DNA of 64,000 bases, taken from NCBI GenBank assembly GCA_903832325.1, contig CAILBC010000012.1, positions 210,379-274,378 on the forward strand, read 5' to 3'. This stretch comes from an uncultured Sphingomonadales bacterium (GTDB taxonomy: Bacteria > Pseudomonadota > Alphaproteobacteria > Sphingomonadales > Sphingomonadaceae). Under the pieces are notes generated by a model. It was not told where the DNA came from. It worked only from the letters and a program-made list of their open reading frames with translations, and made no database searches. A program made the position numbers and the translations under genes. This document shows positions 8,407 to 17,233 of the stretch, in pieces (position 1 is the first letter of the stretch; every line of letters starts with the position of its first letter).

Positions 8407-9531
8407 TTACGGCCGCCGGAACAGCGCGACGACCGATCCCAGCCGCGTTGTCACCTGGTCCAGATGATCCTCGGGCGTCATCCCCAGCCGCACCACCACC
8501 AGATGGCGCGATGGCGATACCAGCACATATTGCCCCAAATGCCCTTCGCAGGCGTACAGATCGGCCGGGCCGCGATCGGGAAACAGCGAGGCTTCGCCGG
8601 TGGTGGCATGGCGGTTCAGCCAGATCTGTGCGCCATATTGCGCCTCACGCGGGGAGGGCGCGGTCATGAAATCGATCCACTGGCGCGGCACCAGCTGCAC
8701 CCCGCCGGCCGATCCGCGATGGCGCAGGAATTCGCCGAACCGCGCCCAGTCCGGCGCGGTGGCATGGATCGCGCTGCCGCCGATCAGCGTGCCCGCGGCG
8801 TCGAATTCGGGCACGGCCGAGGCCATGCCCACCGGATCGAACAGCCGCGTGTGCAGATAATCGAGCACCGCGCGGCGCCGCATTTCGGGCGTGCCGCCGG
8901 GCGCCAGCACGCGCGCCGCCAGATCGGCCAGAATCACGCTGGTGTTGGTGGAATAGACCCAGGTGCTGCCGGCATCATGCTGCAGCGGCTGGCTTTCGGC
9001 ATAGCGCGCCATGTCGTCGCGCCCGTCGAGAAACAGCATGCGCACTTCGTCCGACCGGAATGGCGGATTGCCGGCTTCGACATGGCGCAGCCCCGATCGC
9101 ATCTGCAGCAACTGGCGCAAGGTGATTTCGCCGCGTGGATCGCCAGGGCGCTGCCACGTCGGGATCGGCACCGGATCATCCAGCCGCAGCCGCCCGTCAG
9201 ACACCAGCATGCCGATCAGCACCCCGGTCACCGATTTGGCCATCGACCAGCTGATAAACCGGGTCTTGCGATCATATCCCGGGCCATAGCGTTCGGCCAG
9301 CGGCCGGCCATCGCGCCACACCAGCAGCGCGCGGGTTTCACCCGCTTCGGGCGCGGTGAACAGCGCATCGATCGCACGCGCCAGATCCTCGCGCCCGACC
9401 GGGGCGGGGTCACGGCTGACGACAGCAAGCGCCGCCGGGTTCAGCGCGGCGGGGGGCGCGGCCTGGTGGCACGCGATCATCGCTGGCACCAGCGCCAGCG
9501 GGGCGATAAGGCAAAGGCGGTCGAGAATCAT
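8407..9531 (-). CDS. Serine hydrolase of the beta-lactamase/DD-peptidase fold, lipoprotein
   Basis: About 374 residues. The N terminus (MILDRLCLIAPLALVPAMIAC) looks like a lipoprotein signal ending in a lipobox-type cysteine, so the enzyme is probably membrane-anchored in the periplasm. The SxxK motif is in SWSMAKSVTG (about residue 95), followed by YSTNTSVIL as the second motif. This matches the class C beta-lactamase-related group (Pfam beta-lactamase), which includes esterases, DD-peptidases and 6-aminohexanoate-dimer hydrolases. The substrate is unknown and antibiotic hydrolysis should not be assumed. The start was moved to the signal-peptide ATG; the frame is open 16 codons further. It is divergent from the small membrane protein that starts 37 bases away. 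Confidence 0.85.
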   Translation of the reverse strand: MILDRLCLIAPLALVPAMIACHQAAPPAALNPAALAVVSRDPAPVGREDLARAIDALFTAPEAGETRALLVWRDGRPLAERYGPGYDRKTRFISWSMAKSVTGVLIGMLVSDGRLRLDDPVPIPTWQRPGDPRGEITLRQLLQMRSGLRHVEAGNPPFRSDEVRMLFLDGRDDMARYAESQPLQHDAGSTWVYSTNTSVILADLAARVLAPGGTPEMRRRAVLDYLHTRLFDPVGMASAVPEFDAAGTLIGGSAIHATAPDWARFGEFLRHRGSAGGVQLVPRQWIDFMTAPSPREAQYGAQIWLNRHATTGEASLFPDRGPADLYACEGHLGQYVLVSPSRHLVVVRLGMTPEDHLDQVTTRLGSVVALFRRP

Positions 9532-9568
9532 CGGCTCTGACCCTTCACCACATTCGATCCGGCGGGCA

Positions 9569-10015
9569 ATGCCAAACACCGATCTTCAACAGACTTCATC
9601 CGCTTTGTCGCCCGGCACCCTGTCATCTGGCACCCTGTCATCTGGCACGCTGTCATCTGGCGCAAAAGCTGCGTCGCCGGCCAAGCAGCCGCGTCGGCGC
9701 TGGCGGCTGGTTCTGGTCATCGCCGGGCTGGCCGTGGTTGGCGGGCTGGCCGCGATCTGGGCCCCGGCGCAGCGCTATGCGCAGACCGGCGCCGCCTATG
9801 GCGCGCGCGTGGCCTGTTCGTGCCGGTACATCGGCGGGCGCAGCCTGGCCGACTGCCAGAAGGATATGGAAGGCCCGGTGGCCTGGGCCAGCCTGAGCGA
9901 CGATGCGGCGGCGCGCAGCGTGACCGCGCGCTATCCGCTGCTCGCGCGGCAGACCGCGACCTATCGCGAAGGCTGGGGGTGCCAGTTGCAGCCATGGACC
10001 GGGCCGCTTCCCTGA
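9569..10015 (+). CDS. Small membrane-anchored protein of unknown function
   Basis: 148 residues; no family recognised. The order is a low-complexity N terminus made by a 15-base repeat (LSPGT then LSSGT three times), a basic patch (KQPRRRWR), one membrane helix (about residues 44-66, LVLVIAGLAVVGGLAAIW) and a compact domain with CSCRYIGGRSLADCQKD and a later cysteine in GWGCQLQP. With N-in topology the cysteine-bearing part would lie in the periplasm. The four cysteines suggest disulfides or metal binding, but this is inference. The divergent hydrolase gene starts 37 bases away, suggesting shared regulation. Confidence 0.7.
   Translation: MPNTDLQQTSSALSPGTLSSGTLSSGTLSSGAKAASPAKQPRRRWRLVLVIAGLAVVGGLAAIWAPAQRYAQTGAAYGARVACSCRYIGGRSLADCQKDMEGPVAWASLSDDAAARSVTARYPLLARQTATYREGWGCQLQPWTGPLP
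9611..9662 (+). repeat. In-frame 15-base tandem repeat
   Basis: About 3.5 copies of a 15-base unit (TGGCACCCTGTCATC with small changes) inside the small membrane-protein gene. Because the unit is a multiple of three it encodes the repeated peptide LSSGT without breaking the frame. Confidence 0.85.
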
Positions 10016-10033
10016 ACGCGGATCAGATGTGAT

Positions 10034-10077
10034 CGGGATTCAGATTTGACCGGGATTCAGATTTGACTGGGATTCAG
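10034..10077. repeat. Tandem repeat, 17-base units at the mnmA stop codon
   Basis: Two full copies of CGGGATTCAGATTTGAC and a partial third (TGGGATTCAG) between the convergent small-membrane-protein gene and mnmA. The partial copy overlaps the mnmA stop codon (TCA on the + strand at 10074-10076). Confidence 0.85.
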
Positions 10078-11252
10078 GCGGCAGCTTCGGTGCGGTCGAT
10101 CCAGCCGCCGCCGACCACACGGTCACCGGCATAGATCACTGCCGCCTGGCCCGGGGCCACGCCATATTCGCTCTGATGAAACCGGATTGCGGTGGCCGCG
10201 CCCTGGCCCAGCGGCCCTTCGAGCGTGATCGGCACGGGCTTGGCCAGCGATCGCACTTTGGCAGTCAGCACGGCATCCCCGGGCAGATCGCCGATTCGGT
10301 TGGTTTCGACCAGGTGCGCGCGCGCCACGCCCAGCATGGCGCGCGGGCCCACCAGCACGCGCCGCCCGGGCGCATCCAGCCCGACAACATACAACGGTTC
10401 GGCCTGCCCGCCGATTTCCAGCCCGCGCCTTTGCCCCACGGTATAGTGGATGATCCCGCGATGGGTGCCCAGCGTTTCGCCGGTGGCGGCATGGACAATC
10501 GCGCCCGGCACCTGGCCCTCCGGGCGAATCGCGCCGACCACGCGGGCATAATCGCCATCGGGGACAAAGCAGATATCCTGGCTGTCGGGCTTTGCCGCAA
10601 CACCCAGGCCCATTGCCGCGGCGATCGTGCGCACTTCGGCCTTGGGCAATCCGCCCAGCGGAAAGCGCAGATAGGCCAGTTGTTCGTCGGTGGTGCCATA
10701 AAGAAAATAGGACTGGTCGCGCGCCGGATCGATCGCACGCGCCATCGTCACACCGGTGCCATCGTCCACCCGGCGCACATAATGCCCGGTGGCCAGGCAA
10801 TCCGCCCCCAGATCGCGCGCCATGCGCAGCAGGTCGGTGAATTTGGGCCCCATGTTGCACCGGATGCACGGGATCGGGGTGCGCCCGGCCAGATAATCGT
10901 CGGCAAACCGTTCGACCACGGCTTCGCGAAAATCGGACTCGTGGTCGAACACGTAATGCGCAAAGCCCAGCCGATCGGCCACGGCGCGTGCGTCGCGGAT
11001 ATCGTCGCCGGCGCAGCACGCGCCCTTGCGCCCGGTGGCCGCGCCATGGTCATAAAGTTGCAGCGTCACGCCGATGACTTCGGCTCCGCTGGCCGCGGCA
11101 AGGCCCGCAACCACCGAACTGTCGACCCCGCCGGACATCGCCACGACGATGCGGCAGGCCGCAGCCGGGCGCGGCAGGTCGAACAGCGCGGCCGGATCGG
11201 TGATCGCGCCGGCCGCAAAAGCGGCGGAAAACGGGGCGGAATTGGCAGACAT
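10074..11252 (-). CDS. mnmA: tRNA-specific 2-thiouridylase
   Basis: About 392 residues from the ATG at 11252. MnmA thiolates uridine 34 of tRNA-Lys, -Glu and -Gln in the cytoplasm. The PP-loop ATP-binding motif is clear ([16 protein letters not shown]), as are the catalytic cysteine in [10 protein letters not shown] and the second in [17 protein letters not shown] and the C-terminal barrel ([14 protein letters not shown]) fit the family. The frame is open to 11696; ATGs at 11288 and 11321 are alternatives, but only the chosen ATG has a G-rich ribosome-binding site (GGGGCGG) at a sensible distance. It is divergent from the sciP pair. Confidence 0.93.
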   Translation of the reverse strand: MSANSAPFSAAFAAGAITDPAALFDLPRPAAACRIVVAMSGGVDSSVVAGLAAASGAEVIGVTLQLYDHGAATGRKGACCAGDDIRDARAVADRLGFAHYVFDHESDFREAVVERFADDYLAGRTPIPCIRCNMGPKFTDLLRMARDLGADCLATGHYVRRVDDGTGVTMARAIDPARDQSYFLYGTTDEQLAYLRFPLGGLPKAEVRTIAAAMGLGVAAKPDSQDICFVPDGDYARVVGAIRPEGQVPGAIVHAATGETLGTHRGIIHYTVGQRRGLEIGGQAEPLYVVGLDAPGRRVLVGPRAMLGVARAHLVETNRIGDLPGDAVLTAKVRSLAKPVPITLEGPLGQGAATAIRFHQSEYGVAPGQAAVIYAGDRVVGGGWIDRTEAAA

Positions 11253-11325
11253 CGCCGCCCCATAGGCGTTTTTGCCCGGGTGCGCCATGGCAAAGGGCCA
11301 TTCCCGAAGGCCGGGTTGCATGGTC

Positions 11326-11343
11326 TTAACTATGTCTAACCAT
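11326..11343 (+). promoter_or_regulatory. Possible CtrA-type half-sites upstream of the sciP pair
   Basis: Two direct near-copies of the CtrA half-site TTAACCAT occur: TTAACTAT at 11326-11333 and CTAACCAT at 11336-11343, each with one mismatch. Start-to-start spacing is 10 bases, one less than the classic TTAA-N7-TTAA arrangement. The site lies in the gap between mnmA and the gene preceding sciP, where control of an inhibitor of CtrA would be expected. This is a motif match by eye only. Confidence 0.35.
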
Positions 11344-11396
11344 CGGTAAAGGGCTCCTTTACCGTCCTTTATCCACGTTGGGTCTAAGACCGGCTC

Positions 11397-11819
11397 ATGG
11401 ACATGGGTCATTCTGATTCCCGCGGCTTTGACGCGAACGAACTTGCCCGGGGGCTGCGGCCTTTGGGCTGGAGCGAATTGTGCGCCCGCCTTGTGGCGGC
11501 GCAGGATTTGCGCCGCATCCAGGCCGAGACGGCACAGCGCGCCGGCGGCGGGCCGGATCAGGGCCGGCCGGCCGGGAGTTTTCACAGCGCCGCCGCGCGC
11601 ATGCTCGAACGCGCCGGACCGGGCCAGGCCGGAGGCGTGCATGATGGTCCCGAAGCCCCCGTGAAGGACCCTCCGGCGATCGCATCGGCACCGCAAGGTT
11701 TCGTTAACCCAACCTCTTCAAACAATGGAAAAGGCAATCAGGGCAAAGCAGTCGTCGACAGTGAAGCATCGCTGATCGAACGCCAGATCCGCCAATCCGA
11801 CGAGAACTGCCATGATTGA
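11397..11819 (+). CDS. Small protein of unknown function, coupled to sciP
   Basis: 140 residues; no named family recognised. The first third is the only well-structured part, with a likely helix ([18 protein letters not shown] followed by VAAQDLRR). The middle is Ala/Gly-rich, and the C terminus is polar and acidic ([19 protein letters not shown]). There is no signal peptide or membrane helix, so it should be cytoplasmic. Its TGA overlaps the start of sciP (ATGATTGA; 8-base overlap), a strong sign of coupled translation and that this frame is real. No good ribosome-binding site precedes the ATG and the start may be later, for instance the ATG two codons on. By position it may take part in cell-cycle control; this is inference only. 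Confidence 0.68.
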   Translation: MDMGHSDSRGFDANELARGLRPLGWSELCARLVAAQDLRRIQAETAQRAGGGPDQGRPAGSFHSAAARMLERAGPGQAGGVHDGPEAPVKDPPAIASAPQGFVNPTSSNNGKGNQGKAVVDSEASLIERQIRQSDENCHD

Positions 11820-12111
11820 AAACCAGAAGATCAGGCCGGCCCAGGTCATTGGACCCTTGGGTGAACCGCTTACCGTCGATAGCCTGCCGCCGCCGAGCAC
11901 GACGCGCTGGGTGGTTCGGCGCAAGGCCGAAGTGGTCGCGGCGGTCAACGGCGGCCTGCTGTCGATCGACGAAGTGTGCGAACGCTATAACCTTACCCTG
12001 GAAGAATTTGCCTCGTGGCAGCGCGCGGTCGACCGGTCGGGCATGCAGGGCCTGCGCGTGACGCGCATCCAGCATTATCGCGACCTCTACGAACGCCAGC
12101 AGAAGTATTGA
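11812..12111 (+). CDS. sciP: CtrA inhibitor SciP (DUF1153)
   Basis: 99 residues, matching the family (about 90-100). The sequence has the typical order: VIGPLGEPLTVDSLPPP, TTRWVVRRKAEVVAAVNGGL, then the helix-turn-helix segment LSIDEVCERYNLTLEEF and SWQRAVDRSGMQGLRVTRIQ. In Caulobacter crescentus SciP binds CtrA and blocks activation of CtrA-dependent promoters late in the cell cycle, and it also has DNA-binding capacity. The gene is restricted to alphaproteobacteria, which supports the taxonomic reading of the window. It overlaps the upstream small gene by 8 bases and is followed by a strong hairpin. Confidence 0.93.
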   Translation: MIENQKIRPAQVIGPLGEPLTVDSLPPPSTTRWVVRRKAEVVAAVNGGLLSIDEVCERYNLTLEEFASWQRAVDRSGMQGLRVTRIQHYRDLYERQQKY

Positions 12112-12176
12112 GTGAACCGGTGTGCGGCGACCCGCCGCCGCCGGATACCGCAAGCCGCCTTTGGCGCGATTCCAAC

Positions 12177-12213
12177 GCCGCCGGTCCGCCCGTGACCGGC
12201 GGCGCTTTCGTTC
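12177..12213 (+). terminator. Probable terminator of the sciP transcript
   Basis: A perfect 10-base stem (GCCGCCGGTC at 12177-12186, GACCGGCGGC at 12194-12203) with a 7-base loop lies 65 bases after the sciP stop. The following GCTTTCGTTC is T-enriched but not a full T-tract. Confidence 0.65.
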
Positions 12214-12523
12214 GGCAAGGGCCGTCGTTGCGCAACGGCCGTCCTTCAGCGAAGGTCGTCGGTCAGCACAGGTCGTCGTTCAGCACAGGTCAGGCGCGCT
12301 GCGTTCATCCGGTTTACGTCGTTCGTAGACCGCAATTTGCAACTTGTCGGATCGGGGATTATTGCCCTTCAGGGTGTGCTACGACCGGCGATGGCCATAA
12401 CGCCGGCTTTGGGGTAACTCCGCCGGTATGGCGTGGCACCGCGGGGTCGGTGGGTTTGTGCCGGACGACCTGGTGCCCAAGGTCTTCGGGCAGGGCAAAT
12501 TGAGGCTGGAATTTTTGGAAACG
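12204..12523. other. Gap without a supportable gene
   Basis: About 320 bases between the sciP terminator and the efflux adaptor gene. It contains a two-copy 17-base repeat (AGGTCGTCGGTCAGCAC at 12253, and with one change at 12270, plus a partial third copy). It also contains a moderately AT-rich stretch near 12330-12365, the most likely place for the efflux promoter. The adaptor reading frame is open from 12428, but those residues do not look like adaptor sequence. Confidence 0.6.
12253..12292. repeat. Tandem repeat, 17-base units
   Basis: AGGTCGTCGGTCAGCAC is followed directly by AGGTCGTCGTTCAGCAC and a partial AGGTCA. It lies in the gap upstream of the RND efflux genes. Confidence 0.8.
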
Positions 12524-13786
12524 ATGGCAAGCAGGACCGCAACAGACCTGACCGACCATGGCGCGTCGGGTGATGTGCACGGCGACGCCCGCGTGGTTGC
12601 GGGCGAACCCGTGCGCCCCCGCTATGGGGCCGATACGGCTGATGCCGATGCCGATCTGCCGCCTTCGGGCCCATCGCGGCGCTTGCTGGTGGTGCTGGCG
12701 GTTGTTGCGCTGGCGCTGTTGGCCGGGTGGTATGCCATCCAGAAAGTGCTGTCCCCCGCGGTCACCGCCCCGGCCGACAGCGGCGCGCAGACCGTAACCG
12801 TGATCGTGCCCGGCCGTACCACGGTGCAGGGCACTGTCACGGCAAGCGGCGTGCTGGCGGCGCGCCGCGATCTCCCGGTGGGCGTTGCCGGTGAAGGCGG
12901 GCGCGTGGTTCAGGTGCTGGTCGATGCGGGCAGTTTTGTGCGCAAGGGCCAGGTGCTGGCGGTGATCGACCGGTCGGTCCAGACCGAGGAAATCGCCAGC
13001 CAGGCCGCCGGCGTCGAAGTGCAGCAGGCCAATGCCCGCCTTGCGCAGAGCAAGCTCGACCGTTCGCTGAAACTGGTGGCCAATGGCTTCATTTCCAACG
13101 CCGATATCGAACAGCTGACCGCAACGCGCGATGCGGCGATGGCCCAGGTGAAAGTGGCACGCGCCACGCTGGCGCAAATGCGCGCAACCGCGGCACGGCT
13201 GAATGTTGTCGCGCCCGAGGCCGGTCTGGTGCTCACCCGCCAGGTCGAACCGGGCCAGATCGTCAGTGCCGGCAGCGGTGTCCTGTTCCGCATCGCGCGC
13301 GATGGCGAAGTGGAAATGCAGGCACGCCTGTCCGAAACCAATCTGGCCCGGCTGGCAGCGGGCGATCCCGCCGATGTCATGCCGGTGGGCACCGATCGGC
13401 ACTTTACCGGGCATATCTGGCAACTGGCACCGACCATCGATGCCACATCGCGGCAGGGGATGGCGCGCATTGCGCTGCCGTCCGATCTGGCGCTGCGTCC
13501 CGGTGGCTTTGCCACGGCGACGCTGCGGTCGGGCACGACGACTGCACCCGTTCTGCCCGAATCCGCGATCTTGTCCGATGCCATCGGCGCCTTTGTCTAT
13601 GTTGTCGGCACCGATGGCAAAATCGAACGGCGCGCGGTGGCCACCGGCGATGTCACCCCGGCGGGGATCACCGTGTTGAAAGGCCTGGGCGGCAGCGAAC
13701 ATATCGTGCTGCGCGCCGGCGGGTTCCTCAATCCCGGCGACAAAGTGCACCCGGTGTTTGATCACGGCCCGGCGCCAAAGTCCTGA
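12524..13786 (+). CDS. RND efflux periplasmic adaptor subunit
   Basis: 420 residues. The layout is a cytoplasmic N-terminal tail of about 50 residues, one membrane helix (RRLLVVLAVVALALLAGWYA), a beta-barrel/lipoyl half (AAGVLAARRDLPVGV-type start, then EGGRVVQVLVDAGSFVRKGQVLAVIDRS), a helical hairpin (VEVQQANARLAQSKLDRS to RDAAMAQVKVARATL), and the second lipoyl half (NVVAPEAGLVLTRQVEPGQIV) with barrel and membrane-proximal domains. This is the HlyD/AcrA family, which links the inner-membrane pump to an outer-membrane channel. The start at MASRTATDL is chosen over the open frame from 12428. The permease gene follows after 21 bases. No TolC-like gene is nearby. Confidence 0.9.
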   Translation: MASRTATDLTDHGASGDVHGDARVVAGEPVRPRYGADTADADADLPPSGPSRRLLVVLAVVALALLAGWYAIQKVLSPAVTAPADSGAQTVTVIVPGRTTVQGTVTASGVLAARRDLPVGVAGEGGRVVQVLVDAGSFVRKGQVLAVIDRSVQTEEIASQAAGVEVQQANARLAQSKLDRSLKLVANGFISNADIEQLTATRDAAMAQVKVARATLAQMRATAARLNVVAPEAGLVLTRQVEPGQIVSAGSGVLFRIARDGEVEMQARLSETNLARLAAGDPADVMPVGTDRHFTGHIWQLAPTIDATSRQGMARIALPSDLALRPGGFATATLRSGTTTAPVLPESAILSDAIGAFVYVVGTDGKIERRAVATGDVTPAGITVLKGLGGSEHIVLRAGGFLNPGDKVHPVFDHGPAPKS

Positions 13787-13807
13787 TCCAGGGCGGGAGA
13801 AGTCTCC

Positions 13808-16800
13808 ATGAATTTCCGCAACTTGTCGGCCTGGTCGATCATGAACCCGGTCGTGCCGATTGTCCTGTTTCTGGGGCTGACGGTGTGCGGCATTGTCTCG
13901 TTCATGATGATGAAGGTGCAGAACACGCCCGACATCGAATTCCCGATGGTGATCGTCAAGATTTCGCAACCCGGCGCAGCGCCGACCGAAATCGAAAACC
14001 AGATCACCCAAAAGGTTGAATCCAGCGTCCGCACGATCGCCGGGGTCGACACTCTCACGTCGACTGCCGAAGAAGGCGAGACGACGACGATGGTGCAGTT
14101 CAAGATCGGGCAGGACATCAACGCCGCGGTCAACCAGGTGAAGAACGCGGTCGACCGGGTGCGCGGCGAATTGCCCGAAGGCATTCTGGAACCGCAAGTG
14201 TTCAAGGCCGAAACCTCGTCCGAACCGATCGCCTATTTTGCGGTTTCGGCCGACGACATGACGATCGAACAGCTGTCGTGGTTCATCGATGACACGGTGA
14301 CCAAGCGGCTGCTCGGGGTTCCCGGCATGGCCGAAGTCAAACGATCGGGCGGCGTCGATCGCGAAATCACGGTGACGCTGGACCCCACGCGGATGATCGC
14401 GCAGGGCATTACCGCCACGCAGATCAACGCTGCGCTGCGCCAGGTCAATCTCAACGCCGCGGGCGGCAAGGCCGAAGTTGCCGGATCGCGCCAGTCGGTG
14501 CGCGTGCTTGGCAATGCCCGCACCGCGTTCGATCTGTCGCAAGTCGAAGTCGGGCTGGCCTCAGGCCACACCGTGCGGCTCGCCGATGTGGCCGATGTGC
14601 GCGACAGCTTCAGCGAAGTGACTTCGATCTCGAAATTTCGCGGAAAGCCGGTGGTCGTGTTCAGCATCGCCCGCGCCCGCGCCGAATCCGATGTGTCGGT
14701 CTATGACGGCACGGTCACCGAACTCGATCGCATCGAAAAGGAACAGGGTGGCCGCGTCCACTTCAAAAACCTTTTCAATTCGGTGACTTACACCCGCGAC
14801 CAGTATCATACCTCGATGTCGTCGATGGTCGAAGGCGCGGTGCTGGCGGTGATCGTGGTGTTCTTCTTCCTGCGCGATTGGCGTTCGACGATCGTGTCGG
14901 CCATTGCCATACCGCTGTCTTCGATCCCGACGTTCTGGGTGATGAGCCTGATGGGTTTCACGCTCAATACGATGTCGCTGCTGGCGCTTGGCCTGGTTGC
15001 GGGCGTGCTGGTCGATGACGCGATTGTCGAAATTGAAAATATCGTGCGGCATATCCGCATGGGCAAAACGCCCTATCAGGCGGCGATCGATGCGGCCGAT
15101 GAAATCGGGCTGGCGGTGGTCGCGACGACATTCTCGATTGTCGCGGTGTTCCTGCCGGTGGCGATGATGCCCGGGGTTTCGGGGCAGTTTTTCAAGAATT
15201 TCGGCATGACCGTGGTCGTGGCGGTGCTGTTTTCGCTGCTTGTCGCGCGCATGATCACGCCGATGGTCGCGGCCTATTTCCTGACGTCGCATGGCGAGGA
15301 AGAACACGGCGGCGGGCGCTGGATGGACCGCTATATGGCGGTGCTGCACTGGTCGCTCGACACCTCGAAGGCCGAGGCGCGCCGCGTCGGGCTGGTGCCG
15401 CGGCGCAGCGCCTGGTGGTATGCGCTGGTCCCGACCGGAATAGTGCTTGGCGCACTGGGCGCGTTTGTCGGGGCATTTGGCGCGATCTATACGCCGTTGT
15501 CGCAAGGGTCGCTGCCCGCCGCAGTGCCCCTGCTTGCCGGAATTGCCGGCGGCGCGGTCGCTGCGGCGCTGGCGATTGTTGCGGGCAGCACGCTGGTGCA
15601 GTTTGGCGGCCGTCGGCTGGTGCTGTGGTTTGGCTGGATCCGGCAGCGCGTGCGCGCGCGGCTGGTCGATCACCGGGTGTGGATGATGGGCATTGGCCTC
15701 GTCGCGCTGCTGCTGACGGTCGTGCTCGCGGTTTCGCTGCCAGTGCAGTTCTTTCCCGACACCAATGTGAATGAAAGCGAAATCGTGGTGGAAATGGTGC
15801 CCGGCACCACGATCCGCCAGACCGAGGCCAAAGTCGACGAAGTTCTGGCGCTGATCGAACACCAGCAGGAAGTCGGGATCGCGCTGGAAGCAATCCGCGA
15901 AGGCGCCGCCAACATCTATATCCAGCTGCGCCCCGACCGGAAACGCAGCTCGGTCCGGTTCGAACGCGATTTGACCCCGCTGCTGCAGAAAGTGGCCGAT
16001 GCCCGGGTCAGCTTTGCCAACCAGAATGGCCCCGGGCCGGACAGCGGTTCGGGCCGGGCGATCAGCGTGATGCTGGCGGGATCAGACCCCGAACTGCTGC
16101 AGCGCACCGCGCAAACCCTTGTCACGCAAATGAGCGCGCTGAAGCAAGTGGTGGCGCCGCGCCTCAGTGCCGATCTGCGGCGCCCGGAAATCGTGATCAC
16201 CCCCCATTTCGATCTGGCGGCATCGCTGGGCGTGACCACCCAGACGCTCAGCCAGGTGGTGCGCATCGCCACCCAGGGCGAAATCAACATGAACAGCGCC
16301 AAATTTTCGCTGTCCGATCGCCAGGTGCCGATCCGGGTGAAGCTGCCGGTGGAATCCCGCCGCGACATGAGCACGCTGGAAAACCTGCCGGTGCCTACGG
16401 TTACCGGCGATTCGGTGCCGTTGTCGCGCGTTGCGACAATCGGATTCGGATCGGGCCCGACCTCGATCCAGCGCTATAATCAAAGCCGGCGCGTGTTCGT
16501 CGGCGCCGACCTGCCCCCCGGCGTGCCCAAGGGCCTGGCCACAGATGCGATTGCGCGCCTGCCGATCATGCAGCACCTGCCCGATGGCGTAACCAACAAG
16601 GCCGCGGGCGAAGAACGGTTCCAGGCGGAACTGGTCAGCAATTTCGGCGTTGCGCTGGGGGCCGGCATCCTGCTCGTGTTTTCGGTGCTGGTGCTGCTGT
16701 ACCACCGGTTCATTTCGCCGCTGGTCAACATGGGATCGCTGTTCCTGGCGCCGCTGGGCGGGCTGTTGCTGCTCGTGATCACCGGCAACGCGATTTCGCT

Positions 16801-17233
16801 GCCGGTGTTTATCGGCATGCTGATGCTGTTCGGCATCGTGGCCAAGAACTCGATCCTGCTGATCGACTTTGCGCTGGAGGAAATGGCCGCGGGCGAGGCC
16901 AAGCACCACGCGATCATCGAGGCGGGGCACAAACGCGCGCAACCGATCGTGATGACCACCGTGGCAATGGTCGCGGGGATGATCCCGACCGCGCTGGCGC
17001 TGGGTGGTGATGGCGGCTGGCGCGCGCCGATGGGCATCGTGGTGATCGGCGGGCTGACGCTGTCGACGCTGCTGACACTGCTGATCGTGCCAGCCGGGTT
17101 CAGCCTGGCCGACGGGCTGGAAAAACGTCTGGGGCCGTGGCTGGCGCGGCACGTGCTGGCCCAGGGCGATGATCGGGCAATACCGGGCGCTGCGCCGGTG
17201 TCCGGTCCGGCGCAGCTGCACCCGGCAGAGTGA
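13808..17233 (+). CDS. RND multidrug efflux permease with extra central segment
   Basis: 1141 residues, about 80-120 longer than typical AcrB-type pumps. The start has a good GGGAGAAG ribosome-binding site. Proton-relay residues are intact: LVAGVLVDDAIVEIENI carries the helix-4 aspartate pair and GIVAKNSILLIDFA the helix-10 lysine. The two large periplasmic loops are complete (about residues 35-335 and 645-950). Between the first half and helix 7, about residues 525-625 hold additional sequence with two hydrophobic segments (WYALVPTGIVLGALGAFVGA and AAVPLLAGIAGGAVAAALAI) separated by a short loop, followed by a basic stretch (RRLVLWFGWIRQRVRARL). Two added helices keep the overall topology. 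It forms an operon with the adaptor and overlaps the DUF445 gene by 4 bases. The substrate is unknown. Confidence 0.93.
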   Translation: MNFRNLSAWSIMNPVVPIVLFLGLTVCGIVSFMMMKVQNTPDIEFPMVIVKISQPGAAPTEIENQITQKVESSVRTIAGVDTLTSTAEEGETTTMVQFKIGQDINAAVNQVKNAVDRVRGELPEGILEPQVFKAETSSEPIAYFAVSADDMTIEQLSWFIDDTVTKRLLGVPGMAEVKRSGGVDREITVTLDPTRMIAQGITATQINAALRQVNLNAAGGKAEVAGSRQSVRVLGNARTAFDLSQVEVGLASGHTVRLADVADVRDSFSEVTSISKFRGKPVVVFSIARARAESDVSVYDGTVTELDRIEKEQGGRVHFKNLFNSVTYTRDQYHTSMSSMVEGAVLAVIVVFFFLRDWRSTIVSAIAIPLSSIPTFWVMSLMGFTLNTMSLLALGLVAGVLVDDAIVEIENIVRHIRMGKTPYQAAIDAADEIGLAVVATTFSIVAVFLPVAMMPGVSGQFFKNFGMTVVVAVLFSLLVARMITPMVAAYFLTSHGEEEHGGGRWMDRYMAVLHWSLDTSKAEARRVGLVPRRSAWWYALVPTGIVLGALGAFVGAFGAIYTPLSQGSLPAAVPLLAGIAGGAVAAALAIVAGSTLVQFGGRRLVLWFGWIRQRVRARLVDHRVWMMGIGLVALLLTVVLAVSLPVQFFPDTNVNESEIVVEMVPGTTIRQTEAKVDEVLALIEHQQEVGIALEAIREGAANIYIQLRPDRKRSSVRFERDLTPLLQKVADARVSFANQNGPGPDSGSGRAISVMLAGSDPELLQRTAQTLVTQMSALKQVVAPRLSADLRRPEIVITPHFDLAASLGVTTQTLSQVVRIATQGEINMNSAKFSLSDRQVPIRVKLPVESRRDMSTLENLPVPTVTGDSVPLSRVATIGFGSGPTSIQRYNQSRRVFVGADLPPGVPKGLATDAIARLPIMQHLPDGVTNKAAGEERFQAELVSNFGVALGAGILLVFSVLVLLYHRFISPLVNMGSLFLAPLGGLLLLVITGNAISLPVFIGMLMLFGIVAKNSILLIDFALEEMAAGEAKHHAIIEAGHKRAQPIVMTTVAMVAGMIPTALALGGDGGWRAPMGIVVIGGLTLSTLLTLLIVPAGFSLADGLEKRLGPWLARHVLAQGDDRAIPGAAPVSGPAQLHPAE

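Noticed and set aside
12359..14542. A 727-codon minus-strand frame over the efflux genes
   Set aside because: It is antisense to clear adaptor and permease domains and is His/Arg/Gln-rich without structure.
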